Shown: positions 40,755 to 55,078, numbered from the stretch's first letter. The stretch is 64,000 nucleotides of DNA from Amphiduros pacificus (GCA_949316495.1 OX439003.1:50761523-50825522), one strand, 5' to 3'. Numbers and translations: made by a program. Notes: a model not told the origin generated them from the sequence alone.

Positions 40755-41905
40755 GTCTCCATACCTTGCCTGCATCCAAGGATAACGGTACCTTGCCTGC
40801 ATCCTAGGATAACGGTACCTTGCCTGCGTCCTAGGGTGACGGTACATTGCCTGCATCCTAGGATAACGGTACCTTGCCTGCATCCTAGGGTGACGGTACA
40901 TTGCCTGCATCCTAGGATAACGGTACCTTGCCTGCATCCTAGGAGAACGGTACCTTGCCTGCATCCTAGGGTGACGGTACCTTGCCTGCATCCTAGGATA
41001 ACGGTACCTTGCCTGCATCCTAGGATAACGGTACCTTGCCTGCATCCTAGGGTGACGGTACATTGCCTGCATCCTAGGGTTATGGTACCTTGCCTGCATC
41101 CTAGGGTTATGGTACCTTGCCTGCATCCTAGGGTGACGGTACCTTGCCTGCATCCTAGGGTGAAGGTACCTTGCCTGCATCCTAGGATAACGATACCCTG
41201 CCTGCATCCTAGGGTAACGGTACCTTGCCTGCATCCTAGGGTGATGGTACCTTGCCTGCATCCTAGGATAATGGTACCTTGCCTGCATCCTAGGATAACG
41301 GTACCTTGCCTGCATCCAAGGGTAACGGTACCTTGCCTGCATCCTAGGATAACGGTACCTTGCCTGCATCCTAGGGTGACAGTACCTCAGCATCATCCTA
41401 GGGTGAAGGTACCTTGCCTGCATCCTAGGATAACGGTATCTTGCCTGCATCCTAGGATAACGGTACCTTGCCTGCATCCTAGGGTGACGGTACCTTGCCT
41501 GTATCCTAGGGTGACGGTACCTTGCCTGCATCCAAGGGTAACGGTTCCTTGCCTGCATCCTAGGGTTAAAGTATCTTGCCTGCATCCTAGGATAACGGTA
41601 CCTTGCCTGCATCCTAGGGTGACGGTACCTTGCCTGCATCCTAGGATAACGGTACCTTGCCTGCATCCTAGGATAACGGTACCTTGCTTGTATACTAGGA
41701 TAATGGTACCTTGCCTGCATCCTAGGGTTATGGTACCTTGCCTGCATCCTAGGATAACGGTACCTTGCCTGCATCCTAGGGTGACGGTACCTTGCCTGCA
41801 TCGTAGGGTTATGGTACCTTGCCTGCATCCTAGGGTTATGGTACGTTGCCTGCATCCTAGGGTTACAGTACTTGCCTGTGTTCTAGGGATACGGTACCTT
41901 AGGTC
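40755..41905. repeat. Minisatellite, 27-bp unit, about 42 copies
   Basis: GGTACCTTGCCTGCATCCTA plus GGATAAC, GGGTGAC or GGGTTAT. The 27-bp length keeps both strands open for about 370 codons (plus TVPCLHPRI; minus RYPRMQARY). The variable bases change Y/H/N on the minus strand, so no purifying selection on a protein is evident. Confidence 0.96.
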
Positions 41906-41957
41906 AGGACAATTACGGTCTGTCACTATCGCAGGAACAATCTCCTAGCCTCCTATG

Positions 41958-42356
41958 CCTCAGTCACATTTGGACCGGGCGCCGGCCGGGAAGTAACAAT
42001 CGGCCGACTTCCCAGTCTGCCGGGCACCGGGAAGTTTATCAGCAACAATCTGAGAGATGCCGTAGCTGTGGTCACATTATTAAAGGGCACTGCACGGGCA
42101 CATGCAAGATTGGGAAGTCGGCCAATTGTTACTTCCCGGCCGGTGCCCGGTGCAAATATGACTGAGGTATTAGACATCGGGAAAACGTCGGCAACTTTTA
42201 TGTTGCAGCTAAAAGTTCCCGATGACCCGCCCGACGTCTTAAAGATGCCCAATTGTGGCCCATGATCTCCCGGTGCCCGCACGGCAATCTCACCTGCCTG
42301 CCAATTTTGTAAAAAATACCATTAGCCGGGCATCTTTACTGAAATCGGTGCAAATA
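41958..42356 (-). mobile_element. GC-rich inverted-repeat element G, copy 2
   Basis: The left end CAGTCACATTTGGACCGGG (41961) and the right end, inverted TTTGCACCGATTTCAG (about 42354), correspond to the two ends of copy 1. An additional inverted copy of the left end lies at 42110-42170. Much GC-richer than its surroundings. It abuts the 27-bp minisatellite on its left and lacks the 44-bp core found in copy 1. Confidence 0.55.
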
Positions 42357-42692
42357 GAAGAAAAATAATAAAAAAATCAGAAAGACAAAATTATGACAGT
42401 GTTGAACAATAAGAGAGCCAGGCTTTGGGGGTAGGGAATGGGCGGGGAGTTGTGTGGTGAGTTTTCTCTGGAACCGCTTACTTTAAACTCTTTGGGCCCT
42501 CTGGGATCGTAAATCCATATTAGTAGCAAACAGGCTGAGAAAAAACTGGCTCGACAATCGATGAGACTTATTTGGTGTCTGTTCACACCATATGTTCCGA
42601 AAAGGCTGAATCACAATCAATGTTATAACGGGTAACAACCTTGACTATATTGGCACGGATGTGGGTTTTTTGCTTTATACATAGAAATGTGT

Positions 42693-44098
<1,406 letters not shown>

Positions 44099-44290
44099 TA
44101 TAGGAATTATCACAGAGATAATTCCATTTTTACAAGTGCAGGGCAGGAAAGCTGGCACTCAGATAACCCTCTGGAGGGGGTATAAGATAGGCGGCAGCAC
44201 CAGTCCTTCTTGGTGACCTACATTCATGCACCCTGATCATAACAAAGACTGCTGCATGCTTTTGCTGCTTGTTACATCAAATTTCTGCAA
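44099..44290 (+). repeat. Module A: 192-bp left flank of the giant array
   Basis: It is identical to 54887-55078 except for one base, T-A-T-A-A versus T-A-T-C-A at 44184/54972. It starts with a perfect 9-bp stem, GGAATTATC/GATAATTCC (44103-44125, 5-nt loop). The homology stops exactly before an ATG at 44291. Together with module B it brackets about 10.2 kb of tandem repeats. Confidence 0.9.
44181..44188 (+). promoter_or_regulatory. Possible TATA box
   Basis: TATAAGAT follows GGAGGGGG. A transcription start about 25-30 bp downstream would fall in GCACCAGTCCTTC. In the duplicate A' this box is the one place that differs (TATCAGAT). Promoter activity is inferred only. Confidence 0.3.
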
Positions 44291-44527
44291 ATGTATCTCT
44301 CATCGACATTCCAGGTATGTTCTAACTGGTTAGTGGACTTCTACAGATGTGCCTCCCACAGGTGTTTGCGTGGGCCTTTGCTTCTGTGATGAACTTTTTG
44401 CCTCACTTTCATGCTGTCCCACTCTGGGACAGTCATCAGGACAATCAAATATGGCCATGCATGTGACCCATGAGCTACTTTGGGACTGATTACAACTGGA
44501 CATTGCCAGGTTACCTGGTGACTTCAT
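44291..44527. other. Short leader between module A and the first array
   Basis: It starts with ATGTATCTC and an open stretch of about 32 codons. A TCTACAG site and CAGGTATGT resemble splice signals but are only about 30 bp apart. It is absent from the A'-B' copy. Nothing is recognisable as protein. Confidence 0.3.
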
Positions 44528-46930
44528 TATATGTACAGATTGTTACCATGCATTCTTCATCATACCAGCCAGTATGTACACATTTTTACCAGGCATTCCT
44601 CATCGTCACCAGCCAGTATGTGCAGATTGTTACCATGCATTCCTCAACGTCACTAGCCAGTATGTACAGATTGTTACCATGCATACCTCGTCACCAGACA
44701 GTATGTACAGATTGTAACCATGCATTCCTCATCGTCACCAGCCAGTATGTACAGATTGTTACCATGCATTCCTCATCGTTACCAGCCAGTATGTACATAT
44801 TGTTACCATGCATTCCTCATCATCACCAGCCTGTATGTACCGATTGTTACCATGCATTCCTCGTCGTCACCAGCCAGTATGTGCAGATTGTTACCATGCA
44901 CTCATCAACGTCACCAGCCAGTATGTACAGACTGTTACCATGCATTCCTCAATGTCACCAGCCAGCATGTACAGATTGTTTCCATGCATTCCTCAACGTC
45001 ACCAGCCAGTATGAGCAGATTGTTACCATACATTCCTCATCATCACCAGCCAGTATGTACAGATTGTTACCATGCATTCCTCATCGTCACCAGCCAGTAT
45101 GTGCAGATTGTTACCATGCATTCCTCATCGTCACCAGCCAGTATGTACAGATTGTTACCATGCATTCCTCAACGTCACCAGCCAGTATGTACAGATTGTT
45201 ACCATGCATTCCTCAACGTCACCAGCCAGTATGTGCAGATTGTTACCATGCATTCCTCAACGTCACCAGCCAGTATGTACAGATTGTTACCATGCATTCC
45301 TCATCGTCACTAGACAGTATGTGCAAATTGTTACCATGCATTCCTCAACGTCACCAGCCAGTATGTGCAGATTGTTACCATGCATTCCTCAACGTCACCA
45401 GCCAGTATGTACAGATTGTTACCATGCATTCTTCATCATACCAGCCAGTATGTACACATTGTTACCAGGCATTCCTCATCGTCACCGGCCAGTATGTGCA
45501 GATTGTTACCATGCATTCCTCAACGTCACCAGCCAGTATGTGCAGATTGTTACCATGCATTCTTCGTCATCACCAGCCAGTAGGTACAGCTTGTTACCAT
45601 GCATTCTTCGTCATCACCAGCCAGTATGTACAGATTGTTACCATGCATTCCTCGTCGTCACCAGCCAGTTTGTACAGCTTGTTACCATGCATTCTTCGTC
45701 ATTACCAGCCAGTAGGTCCAGCTTGTTACCATGCATTCCTGATCGTCACCAGCCAGTATGTACAGATTGTTACCATGCTTTCCTCGTCGTCACCAGACAG
45801 TATGTACAGATTGTTACCATGCCTACCTCGTCGTCACCAGCCTGTATTCACTGATTGTTACCATGTATTCCTCGTCGTCACCAGCCAGTATGTACAGATT
45901 GTTACCATGCATTCCTCATCGTCACCAGCCAGTATGTGCAGATTGTTGCCTTGCATTCCTCAACGTCACCAGCCAGTATGTACAGATTGTTACCTGCATT
46001 CCTCATCACCAGACAGTATGTACAGATTGTAACCATGCATTCCTCATCATCACCAGCCGGTATGTACAGATTGTTACCATGCATTCCTCGTCGTCGCCAG
46101 CCAGTATGTACAGCTTGTTACCATGCATTCTTCGTCATCACCAGCCAGTAGGTCCAGCTTGTTACCATGCATTCCTGATCGTCACCAGCCAGTATGTACA
46201 GATTGTTACCATGCTTTCCTCGTCGTCACCAGACAGTATGTACAGATTGTTTCCATGCCTTCCTCATCATCACCAGCCTGTATGTACGGATTGTTACCAT
46301 GCATTCCTTGTCGTCACCAGCCAGTATGTACAGATTGTTACCATGCTTTCCTCATCGTCACCAGCCAGTATGTACAGATTGTTACCATGCATTCCTCATC
46401 ATCACCAGCCAGTATGTGCAGATTGTTACCATGCATTCCTCAACGTCACCAGCCAGTATGTACAGATTGTTACCATGCATTCCTCGTCACCAGACAGTAT
46501 GTACAGATTGTAACCATGCATTCCTCGTCACCAGACAGTATGTACAGATTGTAACCATGCATTCCTCATCGTCACCAGCCGGTATGAACAGATTGTAACC
46601 ATGCATTCCTCGTCGTCACCAGCCAGTATGTACAGATTGTTACCATGCATTCTTCATTGTCACTAGCCAGTATGTACAGATTGTTACCATGCATACCTCA
46701 TCATCAGCGGCCAGTATGAGCAGAGTGTTACCATGCATCCCTCATCGTCACCAGCCAGTATGTGCACATCGTTACCATGCATTGTTCATCGTGCCAGCCA
46801 GTATGTTTAGATTGTTACCATGCATACCTCATTGCACCAGCCAGTATGTACAAAGTGTTACCATGCATCACTCCTGGCCACCACATAGTATGTACAGCTA
46901 GTCAATATGTATCACTCGTCACCAGCACTT
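44528..46930. repeat. 44-bp tandem array, about 54 copies
   Basis: The unit contains GTCACCAGCCAGTATGTACA, GATTGTTACCATGCATTCCT and CATC, with truncated units such as CTCGTCACCAGACAG. All three plus frames of the unit lack stops, so open frames up to 520 codons appear with a 44-residue super-period. Unit-length changes shift frame at will, which argues against coding. Confidence 0.95.
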
Positions 46931-49900
46931 TTGCCTCATTCATTCACAATGCAGTGACAGCCGTCACACAATATAGTGACTGCCGTCACCACTTTTGCCT
47001 CATTATTGCACAATGCCGTGACTACTGTCACCTCTTTTGCCTCATTATTGCACAATGCCGTGACTACCGTCACCTCTTTTGCCTCATTTTGCACAATGTG
47101 GTGACTGCCGTCACCTCTTTTGCCTCATTATTGCACAATACAGTGACTGCCGTCACCTCTTTTGCCTCATTATTGCACAATATAGTGACATCCCTCACCT
47201 CTTTTGCCTCAAAATTGCACAATGCGGTGACTGCCGTCACCTCTTTTGCCTCTTTATTGCACATTATAGTGACTGCCGTCACCTCTTTTTTTTTTTTCCT
47301 CATTATTGCATTAACTGCCGTGACCTCTTTTGCCTCATTATTGCACAATGCAGTGTCTGCCGTCACCTCTTTTGCCTCATTATTGCACAATATAGTGACC
47401 GCCGTCACCTCTTTTGCCTCTTTACTGCACAGTGCGGTGACTGCCGTCACCTCACTGCCGTCACCTCTTTTTGCCTCACTATTGCACAATGCAGTCTTCT
47501 TTTGCCTCATTATTGCACAGTGCGGTGACTGCCGTCACCTCTTTTGCCTCAGTATAGCATATTATAGTTACTGCCGTCACCTCTTTTTGCCTCATTATTG
47601 CACAGTGCGGTGACTGCCGTCACCTCTTTTTGCTTCAGTATTGTACAGTGCGGTGACTGCCGTCACCTCCTTTTGCCTCAGTCTTGCACAGTGCGGTGAC
47701 TGCCTTCACCTCTTTTGCCTCATTATTGCACAGTGCGGTGACTGCCGTCACCTCTTTTTGCTTCAGTATTGTACAGTGCGGTGACTGCCGTCACCTCTTT
47801 TGCCTCATTATTGCATATTATAGTGATTGCCGTCACCTCTTTTGCCTCATTATTGCACAGTGCGGTGTCTGCCGTCACCTCTTTTTGCTTCAGTATTGTA
47901 CAGTGCGGTGACTGCCGTCACCTCTTTTGCCTCATTATTGCATATTATAGTGACTGCCGTCACCTCTTTTGCCTCATTATTGCACAGTGCGGTGACTGCC
48001 GTCACCTCTTTTTGCTTCAGTATTGTACAGTGCGGTGACTGCCGTCACCTCTTTTTGCTTCAGTATTGTACAATGCGGTGACTGCCGTCACCTCTTTTGC
48101 CTCATTATTGCATATTATAGTGACTGCCGTCACCTCTTTTGCCTCATTATTGCACAGTGCGGTGACTGCCGTCATCTCTTTTTGCTTCAGTATTGTACAG
48201 TGCGGTGACTGCCGTCACCTCTTTTGCCTCATTATTGCATATTATAGTGACTGCCGTCACCTCTTTTGCCTCATTTTTGCACAGTGCGGTGACTGCCGTC
48301 ACCTCTTTTGCTTCAGTATTGTACAGTGCGGTGACTGCCGTCACCTCTTTTGCCTCTTTTGCCTCATTGTTGCACATTATAGTGACTGCCGTCACCTCTT
48401 TTTGCCTCACTATTGCACAATGCAGTCTTCTTTTGCCTCATTATTGCACAGTGCAGTGACTGCCGTCACCTCTTTTGCCTCAGTATAGCATATTATAGTG
48501 ACTGCCGTCACCTCTTTTTGCCTCATTATTGCACAGTGCGGTGACTGCCGTCACCTCTTTTTGCTTCAGTATTGTACAGTGCCGTGACTGCCGTCACCTC
48601 CTTTTGCCTCAGTCTTGCACAGTGCGGTGACTGCCTTCACCTCTTTTGCCTCATTATTGCACAGTGCGGTGACTGCTGTCACCTCTTTTTGCTTCAGTAT
48701 TGTACAGTGCGGTGACTGCCGTCACCTCTTTTGCCTCATTATTGCATATTATAGTGACTGCCGTCACCTCTTTTGCCTCATTATTGCACAGTGCTGTGTC
48801 TGCCGTCACCTCTTTTTGCTTCAGTATTGTGCAGTGCGGTGACTGGCGTCACCTCCTTTTGCCTCAGTCTTGCACATTGCATATTACAGTGACTGCCGTC
48901 ACCTCTTTTGCCACATTATTGCACAGTGCGGTGACTGCCGTCACCTCTTTTTGCTTCAGTATTGTACAGTGCGGTGACTGCCGTCACCTCTTTTGCCTCA
49001 TTATTGCATATTATAGTGACTGCCGTCACCTCTTTTGCCTCATTATTGCACAGTGCGGTGGCTGTCACCTCTTTTTGCTTCAGTATTGTACAGTGCGGTG
49101 ACTGCCGTCACCTCTTTTGCCTCATTATTGCATATTATAGTGACTGCCGTCACCTCTTTTGCCTCATTATTGCACAGTGCGGTGACTGCCGTCACCTCTT
49201 TTTGCTTCAGTATTGTACAGTGCGGTGACTGCCGTCACCTCTTTTGCCTCATTATTGCATATTATTCATACTATTCTTTTGCCTCATTATTGCACAGTGC
49301 GGTGACCGCCGTCACCTCTTTTGCCTCATTATTGCACAGTGCGGTGACTGCCGTCACCTCTTTTGCCTCATTATTGCATATTATAGTGACTGCCGTCCCC
49401 TCTTTTTGCTTCAGTATTGTACAGTGCGGTGACTGCCGTCACCTCCTTTTGCCTCAGTCTTGCACAGTGCGGTGACTGCCGTCACCTCTTTTGCCTCATT
49501 ATTGCATATTATAGTGACTGCCGTCACCTCTTTTGCCTCATTATTGCACAGTGCTGATCGTCACCAGCCAGTATGTACAGATTGTTACCATGCTTTCCTC
49601 GTCGTCACCAGACAGTATGTACAGATTGTTACCATGCCTACCTCGTCGTCACCAGCCTGTATTCACTGATTGTTACCATGTATTCCTCGTCGTCACCAGC
49701 CAGTATGTACAGATTGTTACCATGCATTCCTCATCGTCACCAGCCAGTATGTGCAGATTGTTGCCTTGCATTCCTCAACGTCACCAGCCAGTATGTACAG
49801 ATTGTTACCTGCATTCCTCGTCACCAGACAGTATGTACAGATTGTAACCATGCATTCCTCATCATCACCAGCCGGTATGTACAGATTGTTACCATGCATT

Positions 49901-52900
49901 CCTCGTCGTCGCCAGCCAGTATGTACAGCTTGTTACCATGCATTCTTCGTCATCACCAGCCAGTAGGTCCAGCTTGTTACCATGCATTCCTGATCGTCAC
50001 CAGCCAGTATGTACAGATTGTTACCATGCTTTCCTCGTCGTCACCAGACAGTATGTACAGATTGTTTCCATGCCTTCCTCATCATCACCAGCCTGTATGT
50101 ACGGATTGTTACCATGCATTCCTTGTCGTCACCAGCCAGTATGTACAGATTGTTACCATGCTTTCCTCATCGTCACCAGCCAGTATGTACAGATTGTTAC
50201 CATGCATTCCTCATCATCACCAGCCAGTATGTGCAGATTGTTACCATGCATTCCTCAACGTCACCAGCCAGTATGTACAGATTGTTACCATGCATTCCTC
50301 GTCACCAGACAGTATGTACAGATTGTAACCATGCATTCCTCGTCACCAGACAGTATGTACAGATTGTAACCATGCATTCCTCATCGTCACCAGCCGGTAT
50401 GAACAGATTGTAACCATGCATTCCTCGTCGTCACCAGCCAGTATGTACAGATTGTTACCATGCATTCTTCATTGTCACTAGCCAGTATGTACAGATTGTT
50501 ACCATGCATACCTCATCATCAGCGGCCAGTATGAGCAGAGTGTTACCATGCATCCCTCATCGTCACCAGCCAGTATGTGCACATCGTTACCATGCATTGT
50601 TCATCGTGCCAGCCAGTATGTTTAGATTGTTACCATGCATACCTCATTGCACCAGCCAGTATGTACAAAGTGTTACCATGCATCACTCCTGGCCACCACA
50701 TAGTATGTACAGCTAGTCAATATGTATCACTCGTCACCAGCACTTTTGCCTCATTCATTCACAATGCAGTGACAGCCGTCACACAATATAGTGACTGCCG
50801 TCACCACTTTTGCCTCATTATTGCACAATGCCGTGACTACTGTCACCTCTTTTGCCTCATTATTGCACAATGCCGTGACTACCGTCACCTCTTTTGCCTC
50901 ATTTTGCACAATGTGGTGACTGCCGTCACCTCTTTTGCCTCATTATTGCACAATACAGTGACTGCCGTCACCTCTTTTGCCTCATTATTGCACAATATAG
51001 TGACATCCCTCACCTCTTTTGCCTCAAAATTGCACAATGCGGTGACTGCCGTCACCTCTTTTGCCTCTTTATTGCACATTATAGTGACTGCCGTCACCTC
51101 TTTTTTTTTTTTCCTCATTATTGCATTAACTGCCGTGACCTCTTTTGCCTCATTATTGCACAATGCAGTGTCTGCCGTCACCTCTTTTGCCTCATTATTG
51201 CACAATATAGTGACCTCCGTCACCTCTTTTGCCTCTTTACTGCACAGTGCGGTGACTGCCGTCACCTCACTGCCGTCACCTCTTTTTGCCTCACTATTGC
51301 ACAATGCAGTCTTCTTTTGCCTCATTATTGCACAGTGCGGTGACTGCCGTCACCTCTTTTGCCTCAGTATAGCATATTATAGTTACTGCCGTCACCTCTT
51401 TTTGCCTCATTATTGCACAGTGCGGTGACTGCCGTCACCTCTTTTTGCTTCAGTATTGTACAGTGCGGTGACTGCCGTCACCTCCTTTTGCCTCAGTCTT
51501 GCACAGTGCGGTGACTGCCTTCACCTCTTTTGCCTCATTATTGCACAGTGCGGTGACTGCCGTCACCTCTTTTTGCTTCAGTATTGTACAGTGCGGTGAC
51601 TGCCGTCACCTCTTTTGCCTCATTATTGCATATTATAGTGATTGCCGTCACCTCTTTTGCCTCATTATTGCACAGTGCGGTGTCTGCCGTCACCTCTTTT
51701 TGCTTCAGTATTGTACAGTGCGGTGACTGCCGTCACCTCTTTTGCCTCATTATTGCATATTATAGTGACTGCCGTCACCTCTTTTGCCTCATTATTGCAC
51801 AGTGCGGTGACTGCCGTCACCTCTTTTTGCTTCAGTATTGTACAGTGCGGTGACTGCCGTCACCTCTTTTTGCTTCAGTATTGTACAATGCGGTGACTGC
51901 CGTCACCTCTTTTGCCTCATTATTGCATATTATAGTGACTGCCGTCACCTCTTTTGCCTCATTATTGCACAGTGCGGTGACTGCCGTCACCTCTTTTTGC
52001 TTCAGTATTGTACAGTGCGGTGACTGCCGTCACCTCTTTTGCCTCATTATTGCATATTATAGTGACTGCCGTCACCTCTTTTGCCTCATTTTTGCACAGT
52101 GCGGTGACTGCCGTCACCTCTTTTGCTTCAGTATTGTACAGTGCGGTGACTGCCGTCACCTCTTTTGCCTCTTTTGCCTCATTGTTGCACATTATAGTGA
52201 CTGCCGTCACCTCTTTTTGCCTCACTATTGCACAATGCAGTCTTCTTTTGCCTCATTATTGCACAGTGCAGTGACTGCCGTCACCTCTTTTGCCTCAGTA
52301 TAGCATATTATAGTGACTGCCGTCACCTCTTTTTGCCTCATTATTGCACAGTGCGGTGACTGCCGTCACCTCTTTTTGCTTCAGTATTGTACAGTGCCGT
52401 GACTGCCGTCACCTCTTTTTGCCTCAGTCTTGCACAGTGCGGTGACTGCCTTCACCTCTTTTGCCTCATTATTGCACAGTGCGGTGACTGCTGTCACCTC
52501 TTTTTGCTTCAGTATTGTACAGTGCGGTGACTGCCGTCACCTCTTTTGCCTCATTATTGCATATTATAGTGACTGCCGTCACCTCTTTTGCCTCATTATT
52601 GCACAGTGCTGTGTCTGCCGTCACCTCTTTTTGCTTCAGTATTGTGCAGTGCGGTGACTGGCGTCACCTCCTTTTGCCTCAGTCTTGCACATTGCATATT
52701 ACAGTGACTGCCGTCACCTCTTTTGCCACATTATTGCACAGTGCGGTGACTGCCGTCACCTCTTTTTGCTTCAGTATTGTACAGTGCGGTGACTGCCGTC
52801 ACCTCTTTTGCCTCATTATTGCATATTATAGTGACTGCCGTCACCTCTTTTGCCTCATTATTGCACAGTGCGGTGACTGCCGTCACCTCTTTTTGCTTCA

Positions 52901-53371
52901 GTATTGTACAGTGCGGTGACTGCCGTCACCTCTTTTGCCTCATTATTGCATATTATAGTGACTGCCGTCACCTCTTTTGCCTCATTATTGCACAGTGCGG
53001 TGACTGCCGTCACCTCTTTTTGCTTCAGTATTGTACAGTGCGGTGACTGCCGTCACCTCTTTTGCCTCATTATTGCATATTATTCATACTATTCTTTTGC
53101 CTCATTATTGCACAGTGCGGTGACCGCCGTCACCTCTTTTGCCTCATTATTGCACAGTGCGGTGACTGCCGTCACCTCTTTTGCCTCATTATTGCATATT
53201 ATAGTGACTGCCGTCCCCTCTTTTTGCTTCAGTATTGTACAGTGCGGTGACTGCCGTCACCTCCTTTTGCCTCAGTCTTGCACAGTGCGGTGACTGCCGT
53301 CACCTCTTTTGCCTCATTATTGCATATTATAGTGACTGCCGTCACCTCTTTTGCCTCATTATTGCACAGTG
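45739..53371. repeat. Tandem segmental duplication, unit 3,815 bp
   Basis: 45739-49553 recurs as 49554-53371. Every landmark is offset by 3,815 bp, changing to 3,818 after a 3-bp indel near 49060/52875. I saw about five differences, so identity is above 99.8%. The junction at 49553/49554 joins the hairpin array (TTGCACAGTG) directly back to the 44-bp array (CTGATCGTCACCAGCC). The event is very recent or homogenised. Confidence 0.95.
46931..49553. repeat. 42/43-bp hairpin array with 127-bp higher-order repeat, copy 1
   Basis: The basic unit contains GGTGACTGCCGTCACC (a 6-bp perfect stem with a TGCC loop) and CTCTTTTGCCTCATTATTGC. Three unit types, ending in CACAGTGCGG, CATATTATAG and TACAGTGCGG, alternate as a trimer of about 127 bp over much of the array. 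VTAVTSF-type frames are by-products. Confidence 0.93.
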
Positions 53372-54260
53372 CGGTGACTGCCGTCACCTCTTTTTGCTTC
53401 AGTATTGTACAGTGCGGTGACGTCACCTCCTTTTACCTCGTTATTGCACAATGCGGTGACTGCCGTCACCTCTTTTGCCTCATTATTGCACAGTGCGGTG
53501 ACTGCCTTCACCTCTTTTTGCTTCAGTATTGTACAGTGCGGTGACTGCCGTCACCTCCTTTTGCCTCAGTCTTGCACAGTGCGGTGACTGCCGTCACCTC
53601 TTTTTTTTGCCTCGTTATTGCACAATGCGGTGACTGCCGTCACCTCTTTTTGCTTCAGTATTGTACAGTGCAGTGACTGCCGTCACCTCCTTTTGCCTCA
53701 GTCTTGCACAGTGCGGTGACTGCCGTCACCTCTTTTGCCTCATTTTACACAGTGCAGTGTCTGCCGTCACCTCTTTTGCCTCATTATTGCACAGTGCGGT
53801 GACTGCCGTCACCTCTTTTGCCTCATTATTGCATATTATAGTGACTGCCGTCCCCTCTTTTTGCCTCGTTATTGCACAATGCGGTGACTGCCGTCACCTC
53901 TTCTTGCCTCATTATTTCCCAGTGCGGTGACTGCCGTCACCTCTTTTACCTCATTATTGCTACGTGCGGTGACTACCGTCACCTCTTTTGCCTCATTATT
54001 GCACAATATAGTGACTGCCGTCACCTCTTTTGCCTCATTGCTGCACAGTGCGGTTACTACCGTCACCTCTTTTTGCCTCATTATTGCACTATGCATTAAC
54101 TGCCGTCACCTCTTTTGCCTCTTTATTGCACAATATAGTGACTGCCGTCACCTCTTTTGCCTCATTATTGCACAATGCAGTGACAGCAGTCACCTCTTTT
54201 ACTTCCTTCATACACAATGCAGTGACAGACGTCATCTCTTCTGCCTCATTCATGCACAAT
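50746..54260. repeat. 42/43-bp hairpin array, second copy plus extension
   Basis: Up to 53371 it is the duplicate of the first hairpin array. It continues with increasingly irregular units to about 54260. Near 53417 a shortened unit joins the two stem halves into GGTGACGTCACC. Confidence 0.93.
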
Positions 54261-54481
54261 GCTGTCACCTCTTCCCTGTGTGTCTTCCCCCTGTCATCTC
54301 CCTCATACAGAATCCTTTTGCCTTCCTCTCTTTTCTCTTGTCCTTGTGTATGGAATGTTGACACTGGAGTTACCACTGTCGACACTGCCCCTCCCCCCCC
54401 CCCACCATCTACTCTCTTCCCTATTTGCCCTATCCTTGTGGGGCGCTGCTCAGGCAGCCATTTCATTGCTGCCTTTGCTTT
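54261..54481. other. Transition from array to module B
   Basis: Pyrimidine-rich DNA with a C run (about 54391-54402) and no repeats or gene. Confidence 0.4.
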
Positions 54482-54886
54482 GGGTGTTTCACTTAGCGCC
54501 CCATAAATAGAGCTATTCCTAGGAAGGGGTTATTTAATAATTGTATATAATTCTAGGACATATGATTGTTAATTACTTGTAAGTAAATTTTTAAAATATA
54601 CAGTATATACATTGTCTATTTACTTGTCCATGCCAAAGAACAAAGATGTGTGAATTATTAAATTGTTTAGTAACATACATATTAGTCAATGAAACCTGTT
54701 CCTTATAGTATTTCTAGGTAGGATAGCATTATATTACTGTAAACTTATATAAGATGTATTTTTACATGTCTTTCAACGTTTCATGGATATTTGTTATAAC
54801 CTCATCACATAAGGTTCACTCAGTTAATAAATATTTATTTTACCCAAAATAGTCTGCCTTTGTTTTCCTGCACTGCATTTGTAAAA
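54482..54886 (+). repeat. Module B: 405-bp right flank of the array, with poly(A) signal
   Basis: It is repeated at 55145-55549 (offset 663 bp) almost exactly. AATAAA is present at 54826-54831, 55 bp before the abrupt junction with A'. One difference from the copy lies in CCATAAATAG (54501-54510). Confidence 0.9.
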
Positions 54887-55078
54887 TATAGGAATTATCA
54901 CAGAGATAATTCCATTTTTACAAGTGCAGGGCAGGAAAGCTGGCACTCAGATAACCCTCTGGAGGGGGTATCAGATAGGCGGCAGCACCAGTCCTTCTTG
55001 GTGACCTACATTCATGCACCCTGATCATAACAAAGACTGCTGCATGCTTTTGCTGCTTGTTACATCAAATTTCTGCAA
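54887..55078 (+). repeat. Module A': duplicate of module A
   Basis: Matches 44099-44290 at 191 of 192 positions. It is followed by a 66-bp spacer (55079-55144, containing CCGCCTCCGCCCCC), not by the leader and array found after A. Confidence 0.92.

Noticed and set aside
46931-54260. CRISPR-like appearance of regularly spaced hairpin repeats
   Set aside because: Spacers are themselves repeated, not unique. The context is a eukaryotic genome and no cas genes are present.
46931-54260. Centromeric satellite
   Set aside because: The higher-order organisation is suggestive, but the array is only a few kb and is flanked by other repeats and unique DNA.
44470-54510. Dozens of overlapping open frames (up to 520 codons) in the 44-bp and 42/43-bp arrays
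   Set aside because: They follow automatically from stop-free units, overlap in all phases and shift frame at unit-length changes. No start context, domain or selection pattern supports coding.
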